Positions 8,655-16,384 of a stretch of DNA of 55,125 nt are shown here, piece by piece. The DNA comes from JAEUIG01 sp046349775 (GTDB lineage Bacteria > Planctomycetota > Planctomycetia > Planctomycetales > Planctomycetaceae). The notes beneath the pieces were generated by a model. It was not told the origin of the DNA, did not search any database, and worked only from the letters and a program-made list of their open reading frames with translations. The number at the start of each line of letters is the position of its first letter. The stretch's first letter is position 1. The DNA is taken from NCBI GenBank assembly GCA_046349775.1, contig JAXMBS010000037.1, forward strand, positions 1-55,125. Direction: 5' to 3'. The position numbers and the translations under genes are program-made.

Positions 8655-10196
8655 ATGCCCGTCACGACCCATCGTCCGCTGCCGCCGGAGATCAAGGCCA
8701 TCCAGGACGAGATGCAGGCGATCGCCAGCAGCTACGGCCTGGATTTCTTCGAGACGATCTTCGAGATGCTCGACTACGAGGAGTTGAGCATGTTCGCGGC
8801 GTACGGCGGATTTCCGGTGCGGTATCCGCACTGGCGGTTCGGGGCGGAGTACAACGAGCTGCTCAAGAGCTACTCGTACGGTCTGTCGAAGATCTACGAG
8901 ATGGTGATCAACACCGATCCGTGCTACGCGTATCTCCTGTCGGCCAATGCCATCACCGACCAGAAGCTGGTCATCGCGCACGTGTACGGGCACTGCGATT
9001 TCTTCAAGAATAACGCCTGGTTTGCGCCGACCAATCGCAAGATGCTCGATCAGATGGCGAACCACGCCTCGCGCGTGAACCGGTACATCGACCGGCACGG
9101 ATACGAGCCCGTGGAGCAGTTCATCGACGCGTGCCTGTCGGTGGAGGACCTGATCGATCCGCACTCGCCCCACATTCGCCGCCGGCCGGACCCGAAGCAG
9201 GTGGCGGCCGAGCAGGAGCGCCGTCGCAAGGAAAAAGAGAAGGAAGGGCAAGGGCTGCCGGAAGCGCGCGGGAAATTTCGGGCGAAGGAATACATGGACG
9301 AGTTCATCAACCCGCCCGATGTGCTCGAGCGCGCCGAGGAGGAACGCCGGAAGCGGGAGGATGACCGCGAGGCCAGCCGGTCATTCCCGGAGACGCCGCA
9401 GCGGGACGTGCTGCTGTTTCTGCTGGAGCACGCGCCGCTGAGGGACTGGCAGCACGATTTGCTGGCGATCGTGCGCGACGAGGCGTATTACTTCGCTCCG
9501 CAGGGACAGACAAAGATCATGAACGAGGGGTGGGCCAGCTACTGGCACTCCAAGATCATGACGCGGCACGGGCTGACCGACGCCGAGGTGATCGACTATG
9601 CCGATCATCACTCGGGAACGATGGCGATGAGCCCGCGGCGGCTGAACCCCTACAAGATCGGGATCGAGCTGTTCAAGGACATCGAGGAGCGCTGGAACCG
9701 GGGGCAGTTCGGGGCCGAGTGGGAGGCGTGCGACGATCACGAAGCGCGGCAGAACTGGGACCGGCAGACGGGGCTGGGGCGCGACAAGATTTTCGAGGTG
9801 CGCAGAGTTCACAACGACGTGACGTTCATCGACACGTTTCTGACGGAGGACTTCTGCCGGAAGCACCGGATGTTTTCGTTCGCGTACAACGAGTCGTCGG
9901 GCGACTACGAGATTGCGTCGCGCGAGTTTGCGGAGATCAAGCAGCAGTTGCTGTTCAACCTGACGAACCACGGTCGGCCGTTCATCTATGTGAAAGACGG
10001 CAACTATCGGAACCGCGGCGAGCTGTATCTGCAGCACGAGTTCCAGGGCATCGAACTGAAGGACGACTATGCGCGAGACACGCTGGTCAATCTGCAGCGG
10101 CTCTGGAGTCGGCCCGTACACATTGAGACCATGGTCGAAGGTGAACGTTCAGTCCTGACGTTTGACGGGAACCACCACGAGGTGCGGGCTGCCTGA
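8655..10196 (+). CDS. spoVR: SpoVR family protein
   Basis: A 513-residue protein of the SpoVR/YcgB family, starting at the ATG at 8655. Family blocks are visible: YGLDFFETIFEMLDYEELSMFAAYGGFPVRYPHW near the N-terminus, the HVYGHCDFFKNN motif, the MNEGWASYWHSKIM histidine/glutamate motif and LNPYKIGIELFKDIEERW. In Bacillus the family is linked to spore cortex formation, but it is widespread in non-sporulating bacteria, usually beside the kinase PrkA and a DUF444/YeaH protein. Neither neighbour is present here. The central linker (residues ~185-250) is highly charged. Exact activity unknown. Confidence 0.95.
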   Translation: MPVTTHRPLPPEIKAIQDEMQAIASSYGLDFFETIFEMLDYEELSMFAAYGGFPVRYPHWRFGAEYNELLKSYSYGLSKIYEMVINTDPCYAYLLSANAITDQKLVIAHVYGHCDFFKNNAWFAPTNRKMLDQMANHASRVNRYIDRHGYEPVEQFIDACLSVEDLIDPHSPHIRRRPDPKQVAAEQERRRKEKEKEGQGLPEARGKFRAKEYMDEFINPPDVLERAEEERRKREDDREASRSFPETPQRDVLLFLLEHAPLRDWQHDLLAIVRDEAYYFAPQGQTKIMNEGWASYWHSKIMTRHGLTDAEVIDYADHHSGTMAMSPRRLNPYKIGIELFKDIEERWNRGQFGAEWEACDDHEARQNWDRQTGLGRDKIFEVRRVHNDVTFIDTFLTEDFCRKHRMFSFAYNESSGDYEIASREFAEIKQQLLFNLTNHGRPFIYVKDGNYRNRGELYLQHEFQGIELKDDYARDTLVNLQRLWSRPVHIETMVEGERSVLTFDGNHHEVRAA

Positions 10197-10223
10197 ACGC
10201 AATCTCCCCGCACCACCGGACAA

Positions 10224-10288
10224 TGCCACTTTGGCATCCACATCACCAAAGAGAGCTTGTGCCACAATGGCACAATTGGCATGCCCAA
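10224..10288. promoter_or_regulatory. tandem TGCCA-N3-TGGCA palindromes, candidate enhancer sites
   Basis: TGCCActtTGGCA at 10224-10236 and TTGTGCCAcaaTGGCACAA at 10257-10275 share the same core and spacing, with centres 36 bases apart; a weaker related palindrome TTGGCATGCCCAA follows at 10276-10288. They lie about 165-200 bases upstream of the predicted start of a sigma-54 transcript, the usual place for binding of an enhancer-binding activator. The role is inferred from position and symmetry. Confidence 0.55.
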
Positions 10289-10403
10289 GTGCCGTGGCTG
10301 GGTTAACACTGGCTCCCGCTAGAAACTGCGGCGGAATGCTAAGTATCCGCCAGACACGCGTTAAATGTGGCCGTTTCCGGACGTCGGCCGCTCAGGGGCT
10401 GCT

Positions 10404-10420
10404 TTGGCACGGGCGTTGCT
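10404..10420 (+). promoter_or_regulatory. sigma-54 (RpoN) promoter upstream of hsp20
   Basis: TTGGCACGGGCGTTGCT matches every defined position of the sigma-54 consensus (YTGGCACGrNNNTTGCW): -24 GG at 10406-10407 and -12 GC at 10418-10419 with correct spacing. Transcription would begin near 10431, leaving a leader of about 90 bases before the hsp20 start at 10521. Confidence 0.82.
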
Positions 10421-10520
10421 TTCATTTATGGCAGCCGATTGCCGCACATTCTGGCAGCCGAAGCGGCGATCTGGCGGGTGTCCAACAGCTCTCGGGGTCG
10501 GTTGCCGCAACAATCACAGG

Positions 10521-11006
10521 ATGAGCGAACCGATGGTGAGCACGTTTCATATTCCGCGTTTTGTGATGAGAGCACCGCAGTTTGTATCTGTCGGACGTCC
10601 GGCGAATGCGTGCTGCGGGGATACGGACGGGAAGGGGAGTATTACGCTGACGGTCTGGGAGGACAGCGAGCGGGTGTATGTCGAGGCGGACCTGCCGGGG
10701 TCGAAGCCCGCCGATGTGGATGTCCGGATCGAGGATGGCCTGCTGAAAATCAGCGGCGAGCGGAGCCTGCCGCAGCGCGAGGCGGAAACGCGTCACAACG
10801 AACGCCGGTTCGGGGCGTTCGAGCGTGTGTTGCCGCTGGGGAAGACGCTGGATCCGACGAAGGTGGACGCCGCGCTCAAAGACGGCGTGCTGAGCATCGT
10901 CCTGCACAAACGGCCCGAGGCGCAGACGCAGAAAGTAACGGTGAAGTACGGGTCGGACGCTCCGGCCGCACCGACCGCGGAGACGCTGCAAGCTCCCCAG
11001 AATTGA
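10521..11006 (+). CDS. Hsp20/alpha-crystallin family small heat-shock protein (first copy)
   Basis: A 161-residue protein from the ATG at 10521 (preceded by ACAGG; an ATG at 10533 is an alternative). The alpha-crystallin domain spans roughly residues 42-145: ITLTVWEDSERVYVEADLPG, DVDVRIEDGLLKISGER, then VDAALKDGVLSIVLHK, the last being the family's A-x-x-x-G-V-L signature. Such proteins hold unfolded proteins in soluble complexes without ATP. The sequence upstream carries a consensus sigma-54 promoter and palindromes, so control by RpoN plus an activator is likely. The second hsp20 follows by about 100 bases. Confidence 0.93.
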   Translation: MSEPMVSTFHIPRFVMRAPQFVSVGRPANACCGDTDGKGSITLTVWEDSERVYVEADLPGSKPADVDVRIEDGLLKISGERSLPQREAETRHNERRFGAFERVLPLGKTLDPTKVDAALKDGVLSIVLHKRPEAQTQKVTVKYGSDAPAAPTAETLQAPQN

Positions 11007-11108
11007 AGACTGGTCGCTGGTGCGGCGAGCCGGCGGGCGTCAGCCCCCGGATGCCCGGAACGGGAACATCGGTGACACACGGTTTTCAGGAAACAGTGGA
11101 GGTGTGAC

Positions 11109-11543
11109 ATGAACGCTTTGATGAGACCACAATTCGGCATGTTCGAGGACTTCCGCAAGGAGATGGATCAGTTGATGGGCCGGTTTCTCAACGGCGGCGG
11201 CGAACAAGCGCTGAGCTACTGGGCGCCGCGCGTCAATGTGGCAGAGACGGATGACGCCTACGACATCACGGCCGATCTGCCGGGGCTGAAACCGGAGGAC
11301 GTGAACGTCGAGCTGAAGAACGGCGAACTGCTGATCAGCGGACATCGCCGGGAAGAGCACGAAGAGCACGGCAAGACGTGGCATCGCGTCGAGCGGCAGT
11401 GGGGCGACTTCCGCCGGGTGGTGCGGCTGGGGGACGACGTCCGGGCGGAAAATGTGACCGCCGACTACAAGGACGGTGTGCTGCGCGTGCACGTGCCGAA
11501 GTGCGACGAGTCGAAATCGCGGAAGGTTGAAGTCCGGGGCTGA
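11109..11543 (+). CDS. Hsp20/alpha-crystallin family small heat-shock protein (second copy)
   Basis: A 144-residue small heat-shock protein with a strong ribosome binding site (GGAGGTG, 5 bases before the ATG). The crystallin domain begins at about residue 37 (APRVNVAETDDAYDITADLPGLKPEDVNVELKNG in substance) and ends with VTADYKDGVLRVHVPK, followed by a short lysine/arginine tail. It is closer to the common bacterial Hsp20 (IbpA/HspA class A) than the first copy, which has a longer N-terminus. Probably co-transcribed with the first copy from the sigma-54 promoter. Confidence 0.94.
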   Translation: MNALMRPQFGMFEDFRKEMDQLMGRFLNGGGEQALSYWAPRVNVAETDDAYDITADLPGLKPEDVNVELKNGELLISGHRREEHEEHGKTWHRVERQWGDFRRVVRLGDDVRAENVTADYKDGVLRVHVPKCDESKSRKVEVRG

Positions 11544-11611
11544 CAGCGTGGAGGTGGGGTAGTTACGGCCTGGTGGCTGGCGACGTGTCGGCCGCCGGGC
11601 CGTTCGTTTTT

Positions 11612-11730
11612 AGCGGTCAGCGGTCAGCAGTCAGGAAGGACGAAATGCGTTCGGAGCCCGAGGCACATGCCGCGCGGCACGCCAGAGTTCCTGTTCTTTG
11701 CTGAATGCTGACGGCTGATCGCTGACGGCT
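11612..11730. repeat. TCAGC-rich inverted repeat
   Basis: AGCGGTCAGCGGTCAGCAGT at 11612-11631 faces GCTGACGGCTGATCGCTGAC at 11708-11727, in inverted orientation around a ~75-base centre. A single arm of the same kind lies at 1701-1722. It sits downstream of the second hsp20 gene. Confidence 0.65.
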
Positions 11731-11810
11731 CGTCAAAAAACCGGTCTGCCCGCAGACGGGATTCCGGGGTATGATTGATGAGAGAAGTTTGATCCGTCGG
11801 GAGTCGGACC

Positions 11811-12308
11811 ATGTCGATGCGGCCGCAATTGACGTCGGAGCTGCAGCGTCTGGCTGGCGTTCAGGGGGCCAGTGTGGTCTCCCTGGCCGGGCCGGGGGGG
11901 CTGAAGCTGCAGATCAGCTTTGCCGCCGTGGACTCGATGAGCTGCTGCTTTTCGGAGCTGTCGCTGTTTGTGCCGGCCCTGCAGAACGCGGCGTTCGATG
12001 TGCTGCGGAACTGGGCGGATGAGCTGTCAAAGCGGATCACGTATCTGCTGGAGCAGATCGGCCCGCTGGAATACGACCCGGCGGCCGGACAGGTGCTGAT
12101 CCGGTCGGTGCGGCCCGATTCGTTGCCCGACGGGAGCCAGTACTACGAGGTGGTGCTGTCGTCGCATTCGGGCGGCAACTTTTCGTTGCGGCGGTACCGG
12201 TCGACGAAGGGGCAACCGGGGCGGGCGCCGGTGGATATCACCGTGACGCACGAGGTGCTGCTGAAACTCGTGGATGACCTGGTGGCGACCGCGCCGTCGG
12301 TGCCGTGA
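11811..12308 (+). CDS. conserved hypothetical protein
   Basis: A 165-residue soluble protein from the ATG at 11811 (a second ATG two codons later). No signal peptide, membrane helix or recognised motif. It mixes hydrophobic beta-like segments (ASVVSLAGPGGLKLQISFAAV, YYEVVLSSHSGGNFSLRRYR) with a helical middle, and has a conserved-looking double cysteine (SMSCCFSE). Codon use and third-position GC match the neighbours, which supports real coding. Function unknown. Confidence 0.7.
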   Translation: MSMRPQLTSELQRLAGVQGASVVSLAGPGGLKLQISFAAVDSMSCCFSELSLFVPALQNAAFDVLRNWADELSKRITYLLEQIGPLEYDPAAGQVLIRSVRPDSLPDGSQYYEVVLSSHSGGNFSLRRYRSTKGQPGRAPVDITVTHEVLLKLVDDLVATAPSVP

Positions 12309-12412
12309 GGTTGTGAAGTCGCGAGCAAGTAGCGTCCTGTTCTGAACCCCGCCATAGTGGTGGGGTTTCTTGTTGCGCGCGTGGTAGCATGCCGCATGGA
12401 GGAATCTGGACG

Positions 12413-12736
12413 ATGCACGAGTTGCGCCGGATTCTGGCTTACGTTTCGGTCCTGGTCGGCGCAATCTTCCTCGCCGGCGGCGTATTGATTTCATTGGCGA
12501 TTTGCCTGGAACTGAAGGACGGTGGGCTTTCGGCTCTGAAGGCAACCGTGATTCGACCGCAAATGATGGATCCGATTCTTTGCGGTAGCGTTTTATTGTC
12601 GCTCGGTGGCCTCCTGCTCTTCGACGGCCTGCGCGAACTGACGACCCGATTCAAGAGCGACAATTCGCATCAGAATCTCGGCAATCCAAGCGGGGAATGC
12701 GCGGGCATTACGGACCTTCGTCCGCCCGTCCGATGA
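12413..12736 (+). CDS. small membrane protein, unknown function
   Basis: A 107-residue protein with two hydrophobic helices (ILAYVSVLVGAIFLAGGVLISLAICLEL split as residues ~5-30, and ILCGSVLLSLGGLLLFDGL around 53-72) and a polar tail. The ATG at 12413 is preferred because GGAGG lies 10 bases upstream; an earlier ATG at 12389 would add eight residues. The topology (two helices, hairpin) gives no function. It lies 50 bases before the TauE/SafE gene and may be transcribed with it. Confidence 0.65.
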   Translation: MHELRRILAYVSVLVGAIFLAGGVLISLAICLELKDGGLSALKATVIRPQMMDPILCGSVLLSLGGLLLFDGLRELTTRFKSDNSHQNLGNPSGECAGITDLRPPVR

Positions 12737-12787
12737 AGTCCCCGCACAACTCCGGTAGAGTGTTGCGGCTCACAGAAAAGCCGCAGC

Positions 12788-13531
12788 ATGGACTGGATGA
12801 CACTTCTGCCGCTGATGATCTTCGGAGCAGCGCTGCTCTACTCCTCCGTCGGCCATGCGGGCGCCTCCGGCTACATCGCGGCCATGGCAATCGCGGGCGT
12901 GGCCCCGGACGTCATGCGGCCGGCCGCACTGGTGCTCAACGTCCTCGTCGCCTCCATCGGCACGTTCCGGTTCTATCGCGCGGGACGCATCTCCCGGCCG
13001 ATCCTGTTTCCGCTGATCCTGGGCTCCATCCCGCTGTCATTCATCGGTGGTGTGGCACAACTGCCGGGCACACTCTACAAGCAACTCCTGGGCGGCGTCC
13101 TGCTGTTTGCCGCGTTCCGCCTGGCGTTTCCGCCGACCGCCGCGACGAGTGCTCCCCCCGCCGAATCGCGCCGCATTCCATTCGTGGGCGCCGTCGTCAT
13201 CGGCGCATTCATCGGACTGCTGGCGGGGCTGACCGGCACCGGCGGCGGTATTTTTCTGACTCCGCTGCTGCTGTTTTTGCGCTGGGCCGAGCCGAAGGAA
13301 TCGGCGGGAGTCTCCGTCGCGTTTATCCTCGTCAACTCCATCGCGGCCATCGCCGGGCAATTGAACAAGCTGCAGTCCCTGCCGGGCGAACTCCCGTATT
13401 GGGCGCTGGCGGCCGTCCTCGGGGGCCTGATCGGTTCGGAACTGGGCAGCCGGCGGCTGGGCAATCTGGCGCTGCGGCGCCTGCTGGCGGTCGTGCTCGT
13501 GATCGCCGCCGGCAAGCTGATTTTTGTCTGA
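12788..13531 (+). CDS. TauE/SafE family sulfite/sulfonate exporter-like permease
   Basis: A 247-residue integral membrane protein with about eight hydrophobic segments. The two family repeats are visible: SSVGHAGASGYIAAMAIAG near the N-terminus and the second-half GLLAGLTGTGGGIFLTPLLL, both the G-x-G-G-G type loops of the TauE/SafE (DUF81) family. Members export sulfite, sulfoacetate or other anions, but the substrate here is unknown. The gene is complete and clean. Confidence 0.92.
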   Translation: MDWMTLLPLMIFGAALLYSSVGHAGASGYIAAMAIAGVAPDVMRPAALVLNVLVASIGTFRFYRAGRISRPILFPLILGSIPLSFIGGVAQLPGTLYKQLLGGVLLFAAFRLAFPPTAATSAPPAESRRIPFVGAVVIGAFIGLLAGLTGTGGGIFLTPLLLFLRWAEPKESAGVSVAFILVNSIAAIAGQLNKLQSLPGELPYWALAAVLGGLIGSELGSRRLGNLALRRLLAVVLVIAAGKLIFV

Positions 13532-13737
13532 GTGTCACTACACGAATACTGGTGCAGCGAACTGGCGAGGTTTCTTTCGAGTTCGCGGTACAATGCGCCA
13601 GGGGCGCTAGCTCAACAAGCGAGAGCGTCGAGAGGAACCGCGGCTTCGAGCCGGTTGCAAGCATCTCGAAGGTTGCCGGGGCACGTCCGGCGCGTCCCCG
13701 ATTGCATACTCTCTTTCGCAGAGGACACACGACTCAA

Positions 13738-14115
13738 ATGTGGCCTTTTCGCAAGAAGCATGTTGAACCGATCGAGTCATTCTCCTACAGCCAGGTCGAC
13801 ATCACCGAATCATTCGGTGACGATCAACGACTCGGTCCGGACGAGTGGATTCCGACCGCTCCATTGAACGCGACCACGCCCAATCCCGAGTCAATGGGCT
13901 TGCCTCCAGCCGACGCGGAAAAAGACGAAATCTACCGGATTGCGTCTCGTTTGTCTGAGCTGAGAGAGTCAATTCCGATCCCAAATGATGGCGTCTATTG
14001 TCCGGTCTGTCACATTGCCAATACTCAACTCTTCCGACTGCGCACACCATGTCCGCAGTGTGGGCGGAAGCTGACGGCGCTTGGCGGGGGTGGTGGTCGG
14101 CAACCTGTTCTTTGA
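13738..14115 (+). CDS. hypothetical zinc-ribbon protein, C-terminus possibly fused to pyrB sequence
   Basis: From the ATG at 13738 (MWPFRKKHVEPIES) the frame runs 125 codons. Near the C-terminus is a two-knuckle zinc ribbon, YCPVCHIAN then TPCPQCGRKL. After CGRKLTAL the frame reads through glycines into DNA that, in another frame, encodes the VVGNLFFEAS block of aspartate carbamoyltransferase. The last ~13 residues are therefore doubtful: either the true 3' end of this gene and the 5' end of pyrB are missing, or the sequence is misjoined near 14075-14090. Function unknown. Confidence 0.6.
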   Translation: MWPFRKKHVEPIESFSYSQVDITESFGDDQRLGPDEWIPTAPLNATTPNPESMGLPPADAEKDEIYRIASRLSELRESIPIPNDGVYCPVCHIANTQLFRLRTPCPQCGRKLTALGGGGGRQPVL

Positions 14116-14879
14116 GGCGTCACGCGGACGCGGGCGATATTCCTTTGGCGACCAAGCGGCTGAGCAGGACGCCGTCGATTTCGGTGCGTCGGGGAGCAGC
14201 CTGTCGAAGGGAGTCGTTCATCGACACGGCGACGATCGGGCGTCCGGGCGTGTCGATAATCGATCGATGCGGCTACCCAGCTCGTCCGGCGCCGAGAACT
14301 GCTGTCGCGGCGGCTGAAGGCCAGCATTCTCAATGCGGGGACGCACGGCACCCCGACGCAGGGCTCGCCTCGGCGCTTTCTTCCACGATCCGGGAGCAGC
14401 GCGGGCGGATCGACGGGCTGACGGTGGCGGCACGGTGGGGACAGCACTGCACAGCCAGGTGGCGCGGTCGAACATCTGGGGGCTTCGACGAAGAAGCTCG
14501 GAGCGCGGGTGATTGCGTGCGGACCGGCGACGCTGGTGCCGCCGCAGATTCGCACGCTGGGGGTGGAGGTGTCGCATTCGCTGGACGACATCCTCGGCGA
14601 GGTGGACTGCATCAACCTGCTGCGGGTGCAGTTCGAGCGACAGCGGGGCCTTCTTCCCGTCGATCAGCGAGTACGCGCACCTGTACGGGATGAACGGCGA
14701 CCCGCTTGCGGCGGGCGAAGTCGGACGTGCTGATTCTCGCACCGGGGCCGATCAATCGCGGCGTGGAGATCACGCCGGACGTGGCGGACGGACCGCACTC
14801 GGTGATCCTCGACCAGGTGTCGAACGGGCTGGCGATCCGGATGGCGTGTTTGGATCTCTTAAACCATGCGCGGGAATAG
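14090..14879 (+). pseudogene. pyrB: aspartate carbamoyltransferase, N-terminus missing and multiply frameshifted
   Basis: ATCase blocks occur in order but in changing frames: VVGNLFFEAS, RYSFG, VDFGASGSSLSKG, ESFIDTATIG, IREQRGRIDGLTV, VIACGPATLVPPQIRTLGVE, EVSHSLDDILGEVDCINLLR, AFFPSISEYAHLYGMN, DVLILAPGPINRGVEITPDV and the C-terminus ending in LLNHARE at 14879. At least six frame changes are needed. The first ~50 residues (normally ending in the LRGR before VVGNLFFE) are absent; that space is occupied by the preceding gene. ATCase makes carbamoyl aspartate in pyrimidine synthesis. The following gene is a dihydroorotase homologue, the classical pairing. Confidence 0.85.
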
Positions 14880-14907
14880 CCGAACGCCGAAAACAGCCGC
14901 AGAAAAG

Positions 14908-14995
14908 ATTTGCCACAGAGGACACAGAGTGCACCGAGAAGCTGGAGGAAGTGACCTTAATTTCTCGGTGTCCTCTGTGATCTCGGTGGCTAATT
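14908..14995. repeat. CACCGAG/CACAGAG hairpin repeat, copy 2
   Basis: Left arm GCCACAGAGGACACAGAGTG and right arm TCGGTGTCCTCTGTGATCTC are inverted, giving an imperfect hairpin of about 88 bases between pyrB and the dihydroorotase homologue. Same family as 8155, 17281, 19351 and 26001. Confidence 0.85.
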
Positions 14996-15008
14996 TCGGA
15001 ATTGGGTT

Positions 15009-16280
15009 ATGAGCACGCTTCTGATACGCGGTGGGCGGGTTGTGGATCCGGCGAGTGGGCGGGATGGCGTTGGCGATTTGTGGGTGGCGGACGGGCGGAT
15101 TGCGGATGGGCCGGGCGGGCGGGCGGATGAGACGATTGATGCGAGCGGGTTGATCGTCTGTCCCGGGTTGATCGATGCGCGGGTGGCGCTGGGCGAGCCG
15201 GGGAATGAGGAAGACGAGACGATCGCGACAGGCACCGCCGCCGCGCTGGCGGGGGGCTTTACGAGCATTGGAGTGATGCCGGGGCCGCAGGCGCCGGTCG
15301 ACGGTCGGGCCGGGGCGGAGTTCGTCAAGCTGCAGGGGGAACGCGCGCGGCATTGCCACGTGTTTCCGCTGGGGTCGGTGACGAAGGCGCACGCGGGTCA
15401 GGAACTGGCGGAGATCGGACAACTGGTGGACGGCGGGGCGGCGGCGTTCACCGACGGCAAGCGGGCGATCGCGAACTCGGAAGTGCTAAGGCGGGCGCTG
15501 CAGTACGCGGGGATGTGGGAGCGGGCGATTCTGCATCATCCGCAGGTGCCGGAGCTGGTGGCCGGCGGGATCATGCACGAGGGGGAGCAGTCGGTCACGC
15601 TGGGGCTGCGCGGGATGCCCGCGGCGGCCGAGGAGATCATGGTGCGGCGCGACATCGCGCTGGCCGAGCTGACCGGCGGCTGGGTGCACCTGATGGGGGT
15701 GTCGTCGAAGAACAGCGTGGATGAGATCCGGCAGGCGCGGGCGCGCGGGCTGCGCGTCACCGCCGACGTGACACCGCAGCACTTACTGCTCACCGACGAA
15801 TCGCTCCGCACGTACGATGCGAACTACAAGGTCGATCCGCCGCTGCGGACGGCCGAGCACATCGCGGCATTGATCGACGGACTGAAAGACGGCACGATTG
15901 CGGTCATCTGCTCGGACCATCAGCCGCAGGCGGAGGAAAAGAAAGACCGCGAGCTGGACCAGGCGCCGTTCGGCGTCGTGGGTCTGGAGACGCTGATTCC
16001 GCTGTGCATCGAAGCGCTGATCGAGCCGCGGCATCTGACGTGGCCGGCGCTGCTGCGGACACTGACGGTCGGCCCGGCGGAGCTGCTGAGCGTGGCGAAG
16101 GGGACGCTGAGTCCCGGGGCGGATGCGGACGTGACGCTGATCGATCCGCAGGTGCAGTGGACGGTCGACGCAGCGCGGTTTGCGTCGAAGAGCCGGAACA
16201 CGCCGTTTCACGGGCGGACGGTGCGCGGTCGGGCGGTGTGTGCGGTGGTGAACGGCGAAGTAAGGTATCGGTTGGGGTAG
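15009..16280 (+). CDS. dihydroorotase homologue lacking catalytic residues (PyrX/PyrC'-like)
   Basis: A 423-residue amidohydrolase of the class I dihydroorotase type. The family frame is clear: PGLIDARVALGEPG, ETIATGTAAALAGGF, VTADVTPQHLLL, YKVDPPLRT, APFGVVGLET. Key residues are changed: the metal-binding HxH of the first block (LIDxHVHLREPG) reads R58-V-A60 and its following arginine is glycine; HHLL is QHLL; the HxxHxS block reads HLMGVSS; DHAPH reads DHQPQ. Such loss predicts no dihydroorotase activity. In pseudomonads an inactive dihydroorotase (PyrC'/PyrX) follows pyrB and is a structural part of ATCase; the position here directly after pyrB fits that role. Confidence 0.88.
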   Translation: MSTLLIRGGRVVDPASGRDGVGDLWVADGRIADGPGGRADETIDASGLIVCPGLIDARVALGEPGNEEDETIATGTAAALAGGFTSIGVMPGPQAPVDGRAGAEFVKLQGERARHCHVFPLGSVTKAHAGQELAEIGQLVDGGAAAFTDGKRAIANSEVLRRALQYAGMWERAILHHPQVPELVAGGIMHEGEQSVTLGLRGMPAAAEEIMVRRDIALAELTGGWVHLMGVSSKNSVDEIRQARARGLRVTADVTPQHLLLTDESLRTYDANYKVDPPLRTAEHIAALIDGLKDGTIAVICSDHQPQAEEKKDRELDQAPFGVVGLETLIPLCIEALIEPRHLTWPALLRTLTVGPAELLSVAKGTLSPGADADVTLIDPQVQWTVDAARFASKSRNTPFHGRTVRGRAVCAVVNGEVRYRLG

Positions 16281-16309
16281 AGGAGCAAAGGATCAGAGGT
16301 GCAAAGGGG

Positions 16310-16380
16310 GTAGGGTGGGCTTTGCCCACCACCAACGGCTCACGAGGTCGCTCAGGAATGGTGGGCACAGCCCACCCTAC
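16310..16380. repeat. palindromic repeat, GTAGGGTGGGC family, copy 2
   Basis: Arms at 16310-16330 and 16360-16380 are reverse complements with one mismatched position, separated by 29 bases. Arm sequences match copy 1 at 3119-3179 except for a few inner bases. It lies between the convergent dihydroorotase homologue and the minus-strand secreted protein, whose TAG stop is four bases away. Confidence 0.92.
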
Positions 16381-16384
16381 TTGC

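Noticed and set aside
8309..9251. Long open frames on the minus strand opposite spoVR and its leader
   Set aside because: They are mirror frames caused by high GC; SpoVR motifs on the plus strand account for the region and the minus reading has no family resemblance.
10268..10284. TGGCACAATTGGCAT as a second sigma-54 promoter
   Set aside because: Spacing between GG and GC is two bases too short; better explained as part of the palindromic sites.
13603..13690. tRNA-like stretch (GCTAGCTCAAC...GAGAGCG, then GGTTGCAAGC)
   Set aside because: The D-arm-like and T-arm-like words are suggestive, but the D-loop has no GG, the acceptor stem does not pair, and no anticodon arm of seven-base loop is found. 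A tRNA-finding program would decide.
12697..14115. 472-codon plus-strand frame spanning the TauE/SafE gene
   Set aside because: Only its last 125 codons (from 13738) look like a protein; the rest is a shadow of the permease gene.
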